Shown here one piece after another: positions 1-9,493 of a DNA stretch of 64,000 nt. Origin of the DNA: Closterium sp. NIES-65 (lineage: Eukaryota; Streptophyta; Zygnematophyceae; Desmidiales; Closteriaceae); NCBI GenBank assembly GCA_948144175.1, contig CANXME010002069.1, positions 434,001 through 498,000 of the forward strand, written 5' to 3'. The translations under genes and the position numbers were made by a program. The stretch's first letter is position 1, and the number at the start of each line of letters is the position of its first letter. The notes under the pieces are model-generated. The model made no database searches. It was not told where the DNA came from and was given only the letters and a program-made list of their open reading frames with translations.

Positions 1-3000
1 CCAGGCTCAGCACCCTCCGCAGCACCAAAGTCACCAGTGACCTCGACAGGCTCGACTGCGTCTATCTGGGACACACCTGAAGGGGTCGGACCCTGAGGGG
101 GGAGGGGGTCTACCGGAGGGGGACCAGGTACAAGGAAGAGCGGCGGCGGGGGGAGGGACGGAGTGCGGTAGGGGAAGAGGTGGTAGTAGGGGACCGACTC
201 GTCAAACGTGACGTCCTGGGAGGAAAGAACACGGCGAGAGGTGGGGTGGTAGAACTGCCACCCTAGCGCGTCAGGGGGGAAACCCAGGAAGACGCAGGGA
301 GCAACACGAGGGGACAGCTTGTCCGCAGACAAGTCGCGGACAAACGCCCGAGATCCCCAGACACGGAACGCAGACGCATCGCCAACCTTCCCCGTCCACA
401 GCAAGGCTGGGGAGGTCTCCGGCCTGGAGACCCTGGGGTGAAGGTTGATCTGATGCGCCGCGTACCGAACCACAAACGGCCACAGAAAATGGGGGGCAGC
501 CGCATGCATCATGGACGTACGAGCGACGTCCATGACTATGCCAATGCGGCGCTCAGCAATCCCATTTTGCTGTGGAGAGTCCGGAAGCGTGAAGGTCTGG
601 CGGATGCCTCGTGCACAACAGTAGGCTCGCAGAATGCCAGAGGAGAACTCTCCGCCTCTGTCAGAGTGCAGACGCAGAACAGGAAAGTCCGAGCCGAAGC
701 TCCGCCTGAGCTGGAGACGAGCTGCGCGGATCCAGTCGATCAACACCTCAGTGACATCACCCTTGCTGCGCAAGGGGAAGACTGTGGTGTAACGCGAGTA
801 GTCGTCAACCACCAACAGGAAGTAGCGCTCGTGACCCTGCCCACGAACGCGGGCCGGGCCCCACACGTCCATGTGAAGCGTCTGCAGCGGGGCCTCCGTC
901 GGAGGAAACTGGGAGGTGTGAGGGGCAGCCCGCTGCCGCCCCTCGACACAGGGGACGCAGGTAGGGCCAGGCCCCGGAGGAAGGGGAGGGAGGGACCGGG
1001 GAAGACCAGAGACAAGGACACGGGAGGCCATGCCTCGGAGACGAAGCAGGGAGGGGTGACCAAGGCGGTGGTGCCAAAGGAGAGTCTCGTGAGACAGGAG
1101 GCGACACGAGCAGGGGGCAGACTCAGGACCAGACCTGGACGCTGCAGCAAACACCTGACCCGACGCAGCTACCTGACCAGACGCAGGGACAGAAGGAGAC
1201 GTATTGGACAGTGTGTACAGGCTCGACCCCGGCCGACGAGTAAACGTGGCCAAGTGTCGGCCCGTCCGAGCGTCCGTGCAGTGGGTCACTCGCTGGCTCG
1301 TAGGAGTGAACTGGTGAACTCCCCCATCTTGAAGGTCAGCGCCACTCACCAAGTTTGTAGAGAACGAGGGGAGGTAAAGACCAGACAGGGTGCCAGAGGG
1401 AGCCGTCGGACATGGGAGGACAGTGGAGAAGTGAGCAAGGACAGGACCCCCAGAGGGGTCTGCCAGAGAGACCGCAACTGGCCGACCAAGCGGCGTGAGT
1501 GTGGTGCGGTCTCGAAAGAAGGAGCGAGACGCCCCCGAGTCAAGGGTGAAGGTGAGGGAGGCCGAAGCCGACTCGGTACCTGAGAGCGCGTACTCACCAG
1601 TACCTGAGGAAGCAGACGCACTAGCACCTAGAGCAGCAGCCTCGCTAGCACCTAGAGCAGCAGCCTCACCAGTACCTAGAGCAGCAGTCTCACTGCCCGT
1701 GTCGGGCGGGAAACACCGGTAACAGTCACCCTCATCACTAATAGTCACAGCATACATGGCAGCAAGAATAGCATCAAAGTCAAGATCAAAGATAGCTACG
1801 CCCGCCCTAGACAGCTCACCCCAGCGGGGGATCTCCGTGGCCTCCGGAAACAGGTGACGCCAAGCGTCCGTCAGGCGGCCAAAGCAGCGCTGGGAGGGGT
1901 GCGCACCCCCACACTGCTCACCCGTGCGGTCGCCGGTGCGGAGGACGTAGGTGCACGGACCAGTACCCCCACCCCGCTGGCGTGCAGCGTACCACTCACG
2001 GAGGTGCTGAGGGGGGGGGATGTCACGATTGCGCTGCTAGTGCTGCTGGCGCTGACCACCACCGGAGCCGACCCTCTGCGCAGCGCCACCCCGACCAGCT
2101 CCACCTCCTCCGCCACCGCCTCCTCCACCGCCGCCACCCCCGCCACCTCTGCTCCCACCGCCACCGCCGCCGCCTCCGCCTCCACTGCCGCCACCGACAC
2201 CTCCACCCCCGCCACCACCTCCACCGCCACCCCCACCACCTCCGCCGCCTCCACCGCCGCCTCCACCGCCCCCGCTAGCTCCTCCAGCGCCCCTGCCCCT
2301 CTTGCCCTTGCCAGGGCGGCGTCTTCCGCTAGGGGTAGACGCCGCACCGACCGACTCAAGCCCAACAAGGTCGGCCGCAGCAGCAGAGGCAACAGAGGGC
2401 AAAAGGGGGGAGGGGGAACACCCCTCAAAGATGGGGGTGCGCGGGTCACCCCGAGAGGCTCCTACAGCGACTATGCTCTTCTCCGCTGCGAAGAGGGCCT
2501 TCTCGAGGAGGTCAACAGTGAGAGTGGTGGGACAGACTGAGAGGAAGTGGTCCCTGACTACACGAAGGGAGTCAGGGAGGCGGGTGACTATGTAGTAGAG
2601 AGTGATGTACATGGGGGGGGGGGGGGGGGGGGGGGGTTCTTGGCGCAGAACTCAGCAGGAAGCGCAGCGCGGTAGCGAGTGTCACTAGTGCAGAGGTGCG
2701 TAATGAGGTCAGCGACTGTGGGAAAGGCAGCAAGGTCAGGAAAGAGGTACGGTAGCATGAGGCGGCTCAGTGCAGCAGTGGCAGGGGAGGAGTAGCATGC
2801 AACTACAGCGGCGTACAAGGTCTGAGCACTCTTGTACTGGCTAAAGTGCGCACGCTCAGAGGTAGGCAGGTGGCGACGCACAGCAAGACGTGCAGCAGCA
2901 TCGCGCGTGGCCCACTGTGAGCGAACAGTGGCGTCAGCATCAGCAGCACGGGCAGGAGAGGCACCAGAGGTGAGGTCAAAGAGAGAGAGACCGTCTGCCC

Positions 3001-3097
3001 TATCGCACTGTAAGAAAAGCTGCAGGTCATCTATCGAGACGTCAAAGTCAATGGCCCGACCCTCATCGTCAAAAGCGAGGACACTAGGGGTAGCCAT
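1..3097 (-). pseudogene. COP1 gag-protease-integrase polyprotein, partial and broken
   Basis: This would be the capsid, protease and integrase part of a Copia polyprotein. It starts at ATG 3097 with MATPSVLAF, the conserved start of the family. The gag reading is shifted at a run of 24 C (sense) at 2613-2636 and resumes with MYITLY. A Gly-rich region follows, then an in-frame TAG at 2037-2039 where relatives have CAG. Below that I see no stop down to position 1. This part holds the protease (SGASRSFF around 1515-1545), the integrase HHCC and DDE region, and the YHLFPYRTP linker. Family copies have about 2,000 residues, so roughly half is present. Inactive as it stands because of the homopolymer shift and the amber codon. 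Confidence 0.85.
2613..2636 (-). repeat. Homopolymer of 24 G (C on the gag sense strand)
   Basis: Lies just before the internal Met of the gag motif MYITLY. The same place has 10 C in COP2 and COP7 and 8 in COP3, while COP5 has an interrupted CCTCCTCCC. Slippage here explains the gag frameshift in COP1. Confidence 0.9.
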
Positions 3098-3169
3098 GAC
3101 AGCAGTAGACTAGCAGCGCAAACAGTAGGGTGAGGGCAGTGCTGTGAAAGAGGCGCTGCTCTTACTGGA

Positions 3170-3400
3170 CAGGGCAGCTCGGGCGGCTCGGCTGCAGGGC
3201 GACTCGGCGGCTCGGCAGCTGGGCGGCTCGGCGGCTCGGCTGCTGGGCGGCTCGGCGGCTCGGCAGCTGGGCGGCTCGGCGGCTCGGCTGCTCGGCTGCT
3301 GGGCGGCTCGGCTGCTGGGCGGCTCGGCGGCTGGGCGGCTCGGCTGCTGGGCGGCTCGGCTGCTGGGCGGCTCGGCTGCTGGGCGGTCCGGCGGGGCCGC
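3170..3400 (-). repeat. GC-rich minisatellite in the COP1 leader, type 1
   Basis: Tandem, imperfect repeats built on CTGCTGGGCGGCTCGG and GGCGGCTCGG on the plus strand. On the element's sense strand this reads as a CCGAGCCGCC repeat, also seen in the leaders of COP2 (9180-9400), COP5 (43190-43320) and COP7 (59750-59950), so it is a family feature expanded differently in each copy. Confidence 0.9.
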
Positions 3401-3439
3401 TGAGAGGGCGGCGTGCGGGGCCGCTAGGAGGAGGCGGCG

Positions 3440-3915
3440 GGGCCGCTGAGAGGAGGCGGCGGGGCCGCAAAGGTAGGTGGCGGGGCCGCAGGTAGGTGGC
3501 GGGGCCGCTGGTAGGTGGCGGGGCCGCAGGTAGGCGCCGGGGCCGCACAGGTAGGTGGCGGGGCCGCGGGTAGGTGGCGGTGCCGCAGGTAGGTGGCGGG
3601 GCCGCTGGTAGGTGGCGGGGCCAGCAGGTAGGTGCCGGGGCCGCACAGGTAGGTGGCGGGGCCGCGGGTAGGTGGCGGGGCCGCAGGTAGGTGGCGGGGC
3701 CGCTGGTAGGTGGCAGGGCCGCAGGTAGGTGGCGGGGCCACCAGGTAGGTGCCGGGGCCGCACAGGTAGGTGGCAGTGCCGCGGGTAGGTGGCGGGGCCG
3801 GCGGTAGGTGGCGGGGCCGCTGGTAGGTGGCGGGGCCGCAGGTAGGTGGCTGGGCCAGCACGTAGGCGCCGGGGCCGCACAGGTAAGCGCGAGGGCCGCA
3901 AGGCAGGCGACGGGG
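3440..3915 (-). repeat. GC-rich minisatellite in the COP1 leader, type 2
   Basis: About 25 imperfect copies of an 18-bp unit, GGTAGGTGGCGGGGCCGC, with variants. Both strands are open over long stretches, giving Pro/Ala/Arg-rich readings that I regard as non-coding. The unit is not shared in this form by the other Copia copies. Confidence 0.9.
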
Positions 3916-4032
3916 CCGCTAGGGCGGCGCAACGGGGCGAGAAAAGGGGGAGCGCGATTCGGGCTAGGGCTGAGCGCGCTCCGGGCAGGAAAAAAAAAAA
4001 TGTCGAATTGGTGGGCCCTAGGAACAGTTCCC

Positions 4033-4136
4033 ATATGAAAACAGTTGGGTACAAGTACTAACCCTAATTGGGTTGTACCCCATATGGGCTACCCCACTAC
4101 AGCCTACACAAAAGCATAAGCTATAATGTTCTGACA
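4033..4136 (-). repeat. COP1 5' LTR, shortened
   Basis: On the minus strand it begins TGTCAGAACATTATAGC and shares the TGTAGGCT, GTGGGGTA and GGGGTACA blocks with the COP2 and COP5 LTRs. It is about 100 bp against 127-132 bp in those; its end and the primer binding site are missing, replaced by TATGGGAACTGTTCC. The inner boundary is approximate. Confidence 0.7.
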
Positions 4137-4178
4137 GACTCTGCACCGACCGAGAAACTCCAGCCGAACACCCCCTAG

Positions 4179-7100
4179 AGTGAGAATATTCCCTCTCGAG
4201 GTTTTCAAGCCTTTAAAAAATTCAGGGGAGATTTCAAGGCCAAGAAAAAGCCTTTACAAATTATTCAGGTACCTGAGAAGTTGGGCAAACCACTCCGGAG
4301 CGTTGAAAAGGGTCGTGCGTTCCAAGGAGTTCATATTCTCTCCCCGCAGCATAGTGTTAAGGCTCCCCATTGCCCACAGGAGAAGCCTACACAGCTGCAA
4401 AGGCTTAAAGGAAGGTTCCAGGCCAAGACAAAGCTGAATCGGCCTCGGATAAATCCTTCTAACCCTGCTCAGTTGGAAACTGATATGGAGTCTGGAGCTT
4501 CGAGCGCAGGACCGAGGGATGATCTATTCGACGTACCCTACGATCCTATAAGCGAGACGATCTACGATTACACGGAGCAGCAACAACCACTACTACTCGA
4601 GGTGATCTGCAACGGGCGACGCCTCCAAGCACTGGTGGACAGCGGTGCGTCTCACTCGGTGTGCGACCACAGAACGTTGGAGAAAATTGGAGAATCTTCG
4701 GAGGAGACCAATTTTTCGGCAACAATGGTGGAATGTACGAAACTTCCCATCCACGGCGAAGCATCACTGCAGCTGCACATAGGGGCGCTGAGGTGGAAGC
4801 CGACGTTGCCGATTACGAACATCAAAAGTTTAGATTTCATCTTGGGGCGAGATTTCTTAAAGCGGTTCAACCCCGAGATCGACTTGGTCAACAGGAAGGC
4901 GCGCATCTACAACAACGGGAAGCGGATAACACTACGAAGCCGGACGGATACAGGGAACATTCCTGAAACGACACTGGCACGATTCGAACGGACAGTGAAC
5001 GAGAGTAACACGGGTTACTTAGCACTGGTTATGGCAGCAGCAGAGGAGGAGAAGCTGAGTACGGAGCTACCTGCAGCAGTAAAGGAGGTCTTAGAGCAGT
5101 ACAAGGATATAATGCCCGACGACCTACCTGCAGGCGTACCTCCAGCACGCACCCACGAGCAAGAGATCGTGGAGGAACCAGGTGCGAAACCTGTCTCACG
5201 TGCACCATACCGATTGAGTCCGACCGAACTGACAGACATGAAGAAACAGATAGAGTATCTACTGGACAGACAACTGATCCGCCCATCCACCTCTCCCTAC
5301 GGTGCACCAGTTCTCTTCACTCCAAAACCAGACGGCAGTTTACGGATGTGCATCGACAACCGCACACTGAACAAACAGACAGTTAAAAACAAATACCCCA
5401 TACCGCGCATAGACGACCTACTGGACCAACTGCGTGGTACAACAGTCTTTTCGAAGCTGGACCTACGATCAGGTTACTAGCAGATCAAGATGGCAGACAA
5501 CTCAGTCCACAAGACGGCGTTCCGTACCAGATACGGCTCCTACAAATACTTGGTGATGCCGTTCGGACTTTGCAATGCACCAGCAACGTTTCAGGCGGAG
5601 ATGAATCACATCTTACGGCCCCTACTGGACGAGTGCGTGGTTGTGTACCTAGACGACATTCTTATCTACTCCAAGAACATGAAGGAGCACGTGGAGCATC
5701 TGCGGAAGGTGTTCGAGATCCTGCAGAAAAACAAGTTCTACGTGAAGCTGTCGAAGAGCGACTTCGCCCTAAAGAAGGTGCAGTTTCTCGGGCACATGGT
5801 GAGTGCCGAGGGCGTACACGTGGACCCGCGGAAGATCGAAGCCGTCAAGAAGTGGAAAGTACCGGAGAACGTGAAGGAGTTGCAGTAGTTCCTAGGCTTT
5901 GCCAACTACTACAACAGGTTCATGCCGCACTACGCAAAGATAACAGCGCCACTGACCGACCTACTGAAAAAGGATACGCCCTTCAAATGGGATACTCCTC
6001 ATCAGCAAGCCATGGAACAGCTACAGACAGCACTGACTACAGCGCCAGTACTCATCTTGCCGGATCCAGACAAGGACTACGTGGTGGAAGCAGACGCTAG
6101 TGACCAAGCAGTCGGAGCAGTACTGATGCAGGATCACGGACGCGGTTTGCAGCCCATCGCCTACCTCAGTAATAAGCTACACGGAGCAGAACTAAACTAC
6201 CCCATTCACGACAAGGAAGCCTTAGCGATAGTCATAGCCTTCAAGGCGTGGAGGTGTTACCTAGAGGGAGCCAAGACTACAGTCTATACTGACCACTGCA
6301 GTCTCAAATACCTGAAGTCACAGCCGACACTCTCACGACGACAGGTGCGGTGGGTGGACTTCCTGGAAACTCACTTCCACTACGACATCGTCTACAAGCC
6401 CGGGCTACACAACAAGGCAGACGCGTTGAGCCGCCCCGGACATGTAGCAGGCATCCAGCTCGACGGGATGAACCCTCTGCTCAAGGGTCTATTCCAACAT
6501 GGGTACTCCGTGGACGCAGAGATTGCTACAGCACAGACCAAGAAGCTATTACAGTGGGAGAAAGACTTAGCTGTAAGGAAGGGTTCAGGAAAGATTTGGG
6601 TACCGAATTACGCCCCGCTACAGCAGATCCTATTGGAGGAGTTTCACGACGTACCTTACGCGGGACATTTCGGGAGCAACAAGACGTTAGCAGGGATAGC
6701 GAAGTATTACAACTGGCCCGGGATGGCAGCAGACGTGCAGCAGTTCGTCACCTCATGCGACACGTGCCAGCAGATGAAGAGCAGCAAACAGAAAAAAGCA
6801 GGGTTACTTCAGCCTCTACCCGTACCGGAGCAGCCATGGCAGGTCGTTACCCTCGACTTTATCACAGGACTTCCTTCGACCTCACGGAGGCATGATTCCA
6901 TCCTCGTGGTGATCGATAAGTTCTCCAAAATGGGTCACTTCATACCGACCAACGCCACAGCTACAGCTGAAGCAACCGCTCGCCTCTTCTTCGACCGCAT
7001 CATCACCATCCACGGCATCCCCGCTACACTCATCTCAGACAGAGACCCAATATTCACTAGTAAGTTCTGGAAGGAGCTCATGGGATTGTTGGGGACTAAG

Positions 7101-7577
7101 CTTGCGATGTCTTCAGCATACCACCCACAGACTGACGGACAGACACAGCGACTCAATCAAGTGGTTGAACAGTTACTGCGCACAGCTTGGAAGGACGACG
7201 TCAGCCATTAGGACACACAATTACCAACCCTAGAGTTCGCTTACAACAACACATTACATGCGGCCACAGGGAAAACTCCTTTCTTCCTGTGTTACGGACG
7301 GGAACCACTCACACCACAGCAGCCAACCACACCGGCACACGTCCAAGCCGCACATGACTTCGTTACGAACATGCAGCAGCTATGGGAGAAGACTCAGCGA
7401 CGACTCACCACGATGCAGACCTCCCAGAAGCAGTATGCCGATCGTCAGCGATGAGATCACTCAGTAGCAGTCGGAGATCAGGTGCTTCTTAACACGCGCA
7501 ACTTAAACCTGTCTCACCTCCCATCAAAACTCCAGCCTCGCTTCTGTGTTCCTTTTCTCGTTGAGGCACAGGTGACA
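4179..7577 (+). pseudogene. GYP1 pol: protease, reverse transcriptase, RNase H, integrase
   Basis: A Gypsy pol read in one frame with in-frame stops at 5478 (TAG), 5886 (TAG), 7209 (TAG) and 7452 (TGA). The protease active site [10 protein letters not shown] near 4630-4660 is the only intact D-S/T-G site among the three Gypsy copies of this family here. RT motifs follow: [21 protein letters not shown], then [10 protein letters not shown] around 5640. RNase H begins at YVVEADASDQAVGA and the tether YTDHCSLKYL follows. Integrase has the HHCC domain ending CDTCQQMK and the catalytic Asp, Asp and Glu position, where TERLNQ of relatives reads TQRLNQ (near 7150), so the catalytic Glu is replaced by Gln. 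The chromodomain is displaced to 20655. Not functional as read. Confidence 0.85.
7573..7577 (+). repeat. Target site duplication TGACA, left copy (GYP2)
   Basis: TGACA directly precedes the GYP2 5' LTR; the same five bases follow its 3' LTR at 20655-20659. Removing GYP2 plus one copy rejoins GYP1 integrase in frame. Confidence 0.9.
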
Positions 7578-7955
7578 TGTGAGAGTACGATGGCTTATGC
7601 CAGCTATGCTTGCTTGCCTTTTCTTTTTCATGCTATTTCTAGCATAGGATAATTATATGCATGCATGAATTGCTTGATTTCCTAGGCTAGGTGGTTTCCT
7701 ATATTTTATAATAGTTATAGCACCGAGCTAGGTTGCGTGCACCGAATTCTGGCTTTTCGGTTGCCACCGAATTGCCTTCTACCGAATTCGGTAAGGATCC
7801 GTTCGGGACGCTACGCGGCCCGCGGAACCTTCGCGTAACACCTGGTTACAGGGCCTTGTGTCGAGCCTATATATAGCCTCGTGTTGTACCCAGGTGGACA
7901 TTCAATTCAATTCAATTTGAATCATCTTTTCTGAGCTCGATCCTAGATCCTCACA
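7578..7955 (+). repeat. GYP2 5' LTR
   Basis: 378 bp, TGTGAGAGTACG at the left and CCTCACA at the right. It contains an ATGCATGCAT palindrome, three ACCGAATT motifs (the third inside the palindrome ACCGAATTCGGT) and a TATA box. Homologous to 20277-20654, 21009-21386 and 21741-22104. Confidence 0.92.
7867..7876 (+). promoter_or_regulatory. TATA box of the Gypsy LTR promoter
   Basis: CTATATATAG about 80 bp before the LTR end. The same sequence recurs at 20566-20575 and in the LTRs at 21009-21386 and 21741-22104, so each of the four LTRs keeps a candidate promoter. Confidence 0.6.
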
Positions 7956-7956
7956 C

Positions 7957-7970
7957 TTGGTAATCAGAGC
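7957..7970 (+). other. GYP2 primer binding site
   Basis: TTGGTAATCAGAGC lies one base after the 5' LTR and resembles TTGGTATCAGAGC, the usual complement of the 3' end of plant initiator tRNA-Met, with one inserted A. Confidence 0.7.
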
Positions 7971-8385
7971 GGGTTTACACGCGAGGTCTTCAACCGCTTA
8001 GTTCCGGCCTTTAAAAACCGCGGGGGCGACGACGAAAGCGCCGATACGGGTACGTAAAACCAGTTCCGCGCAATTTTTCTAAGTCCCCCTCGATTCGGTT
8101 TTCGAACACCCCTCAGATTTACTGGTGGAAAGGTTGGAGTTTCGACCGTTCGATCGAGTTTCATCTGAACGGCCCAGAGAATTTCGCCCCAAAAAGTTGG
8201 AATTTGGAGCGTCGGATCGATTTTCTCCTCAACGGCCGAGATCGGACGCGAATTTCGCCTAAGGGAGATTTACGCAACCTACAGAAGTCGCGCTCGTCGA
8301 TTCTACAGTCAATTTGACTCGCAGTAAGTCGAGCAGCACCTAGAATTCGATTATTTTCGTCGCGCATCTTCCTGTAAATCACCAA
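7971..8385 (+). other. GYP2 untranslated leader
   Basis: Leader between primer binding site and gag ATG. It holds two related segments around 8105-8160 and 8161-8250 with a shared pattern of GTTGGA, TTTCG, a CGATCGA-like core and AACGGCC. An inverted copy of its first part is found at 55532-55795. No coding potential recognised. Confidence 0.6.
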
Positions 8386-8455
8386 ATGGAGGGCCAAGGC
8401 GACAACTATGCGACTACGAGCGACATCGCGAGCCTCCGCACCGACATGGAGCAGA
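8386..8455 (+). pseudogene. GYP2 gag, first 23 codons, cut by COP2
   Basis: ATG at 8386 starts MEGQGDNYATTS. The matching start in GYP4 is ATG 56194. The reading stops after one base of codon 24, where COP2 entered at GCAGA, and resumes in the same frame at 15824. Confidence 0.85.
8451..8455 (+). repeat. Target site duplication GCAGA, left copy (COP2)
   Basis: GCAGA before the COP2 5' LTR is matched by GCAGA at 15819-15823 after its 3' LTR. Five bases is normal for Copia integration. Confidence 0.93.
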
Positions 8456-8587
8456 TGTCAGAATATTGTAGCTTACTTGTTTGTGTAGGCTATAGTGGGG
8501 TATCCCATAGGGGGTACAACACAACTAGGGTTTCCTATTTGTACTCACTTCATTCGTAGTCATTTCATTCACGTTCCTTTCTTCACA
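8456..8587 (+). repeat. COP2 5' LTR
   Basis: 132 bp from TGTCAGAATATTG to TTCTTCACA. Very short for Copia. A start codon at 8495 opens a reading frame that runs out of the LTR through most of the leader to 9373. Confidence 0.93.
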
Positions 8588-8599
8588 TGGAATCAGAGC
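8588..8599 (+). other. COP2 primer binding site
   Basis: TGGAATCAGAGC directly after the LTR; one change from TGGTATCAGAGC, the complement of the initiator tRNA-Met 3' end. Confidence 0.8.
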
Positions 8600-8689
8600 A
8601 GGTCCCATCCTAGGGACTGTTCTTTAGGGCCCACCGAAGCGCGCCCGAGGCGCGCGCCTTTTTTTTTAGCGACCCTCCGAGTCGCCCTT

Positions 8690-9410
8690 TTCCTTCGCGG
8701 CCCGACCGCCGCCCTACTCGCGGCCCAGCCGCCGCCCTACCTTAGCGGCCCACCCGCCGCCCTTGCTAGCGGCCCCGCCACTCTGTCGCGGCCCCGCCAC
8801 TCTGTCGCGGCCCTGCCACCCTTTCGAGCGGCCTCGCCACTCCGTCGCGGCCCCGCCACCCAGTCGCGGCCCCGCTACCTCTTCGCGCGGCCCTGCCACT
8901 TTGTCGCGGCCCCGCCACTCCTTCGAGCGGCCCCGCCACTCTGTCGCGACCCACCCGCCGCCCTACCTGCGGCCGTCCGCCGCCCTTCCTGCGGCCGTCC
9001 CGCCGCCCAACCTGCGGCCTACCCGCCGCCCTACCTGCGGCCGTCCGCCGCCCTACCTGCGGCCGTCCCGCCGCCCTACCTGCGGCCTACTCGCCGCCCT
9101 ACCTGCGGCCTACCCGCCGCCCTACCTGCGGCCCGCCCGGCCGCCCTACCTACGCGGCCCAGTAGCAGCCAAGCCGCCCGGAACGGCCGAGCCGCCCAGG
9201 AGCCACCGAGCCGCCCAGCAGCAGCCGAGTCGCCCAACAGCAGCCGAGCCGCCCGGAGCCGCCGAGCCGCCCAGCAGCAGCCGAGCCGCCCGGAGCCGCC
9301 GAGCCGCCCAGAAGCAGCCGAGCCGCCCAGCAGCAGCCGAGCCGCCCGGGAGCCGAGCCGCCCAGCAGCCTAGCGGCCGTGTCGCCAGGCGACCTTCCTC
9401 CCGAGCCGCC
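8690..9410 (+). repeat. GC-rich minisatellites in the COP2 leader
   Basis: Three successive repeat types: GCGGCCCCGCCACTCTGTC-like units (8760-8950), CCTGCGGCC(T/G)ACCCGCCGCC-like units (8950-9150) and CCGAGCCGCCCAGCAGCAG-like units (9180-9400). The same places in COP1, COP5 and COP7 hold different expansions of related motifs. Confidence 0.9.
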
Positions 9411-9493
9411 CGACCTGCCCTGCCCGATGAGCACTGCACTGCTGTCACTACGTACCCTTCCCCTACTACTTGCACTGCGCCACTGTCGTCGTC

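Larger units (their letters stand above)
1..4136 (-). mobile_element. COP1: Ty1/Copia element, 5' portion, cut by the window edge
   Basis: A minus-strand Copia element of the same family as COP2, COP5 and COP7. Reading leftwards it has a short 5' LTR ending in TGTCA at 4136, a GC-rich repetitive leader, gag starting at 3097, protease and integrase. The RT and 3' LTR lie beyond position 1. It interrupts GYP1: the bases that follow at 4137 continue a Gypsy sequence that is uninterrupted at 57249-57254 in GYP4. The 5-bp target duplication should be GACTC (4137-4141), but its partner is outside the window. Confidence 0.85.
4137..7577 (+). mobile_element. GYP1: Ty3/Gypsy element, left internal part
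   Basis: Internal sequence of a chromodomain Gypsy element whose 5' LTR and gag lie left of COP1, outside the window. It is interrupted at 7573-7577 (TGACA) by GYP2 and continues at 20655 after a second TGACA; joining the two sides restores the integrase reading frame. Its 3' LTR is the divergent copy at 21741-22104. Confidence 0.85.

Noticed and set aside
438-1583. Long plus-strand open frame (381 codons)
   Set aside because: It is antisense to the COP1 protease-integrase region; its reading is low-complexity and the minus-strand frame carries recognisable catalytic motifs.
3110-4054. Long Pro/Arg-rich minus-strand frames across the GGTAGGTGGCGGGGCCGC array
   Set aside because: They are translations of a tandem repeat without stop codons, open in several frames, and match no known domain.
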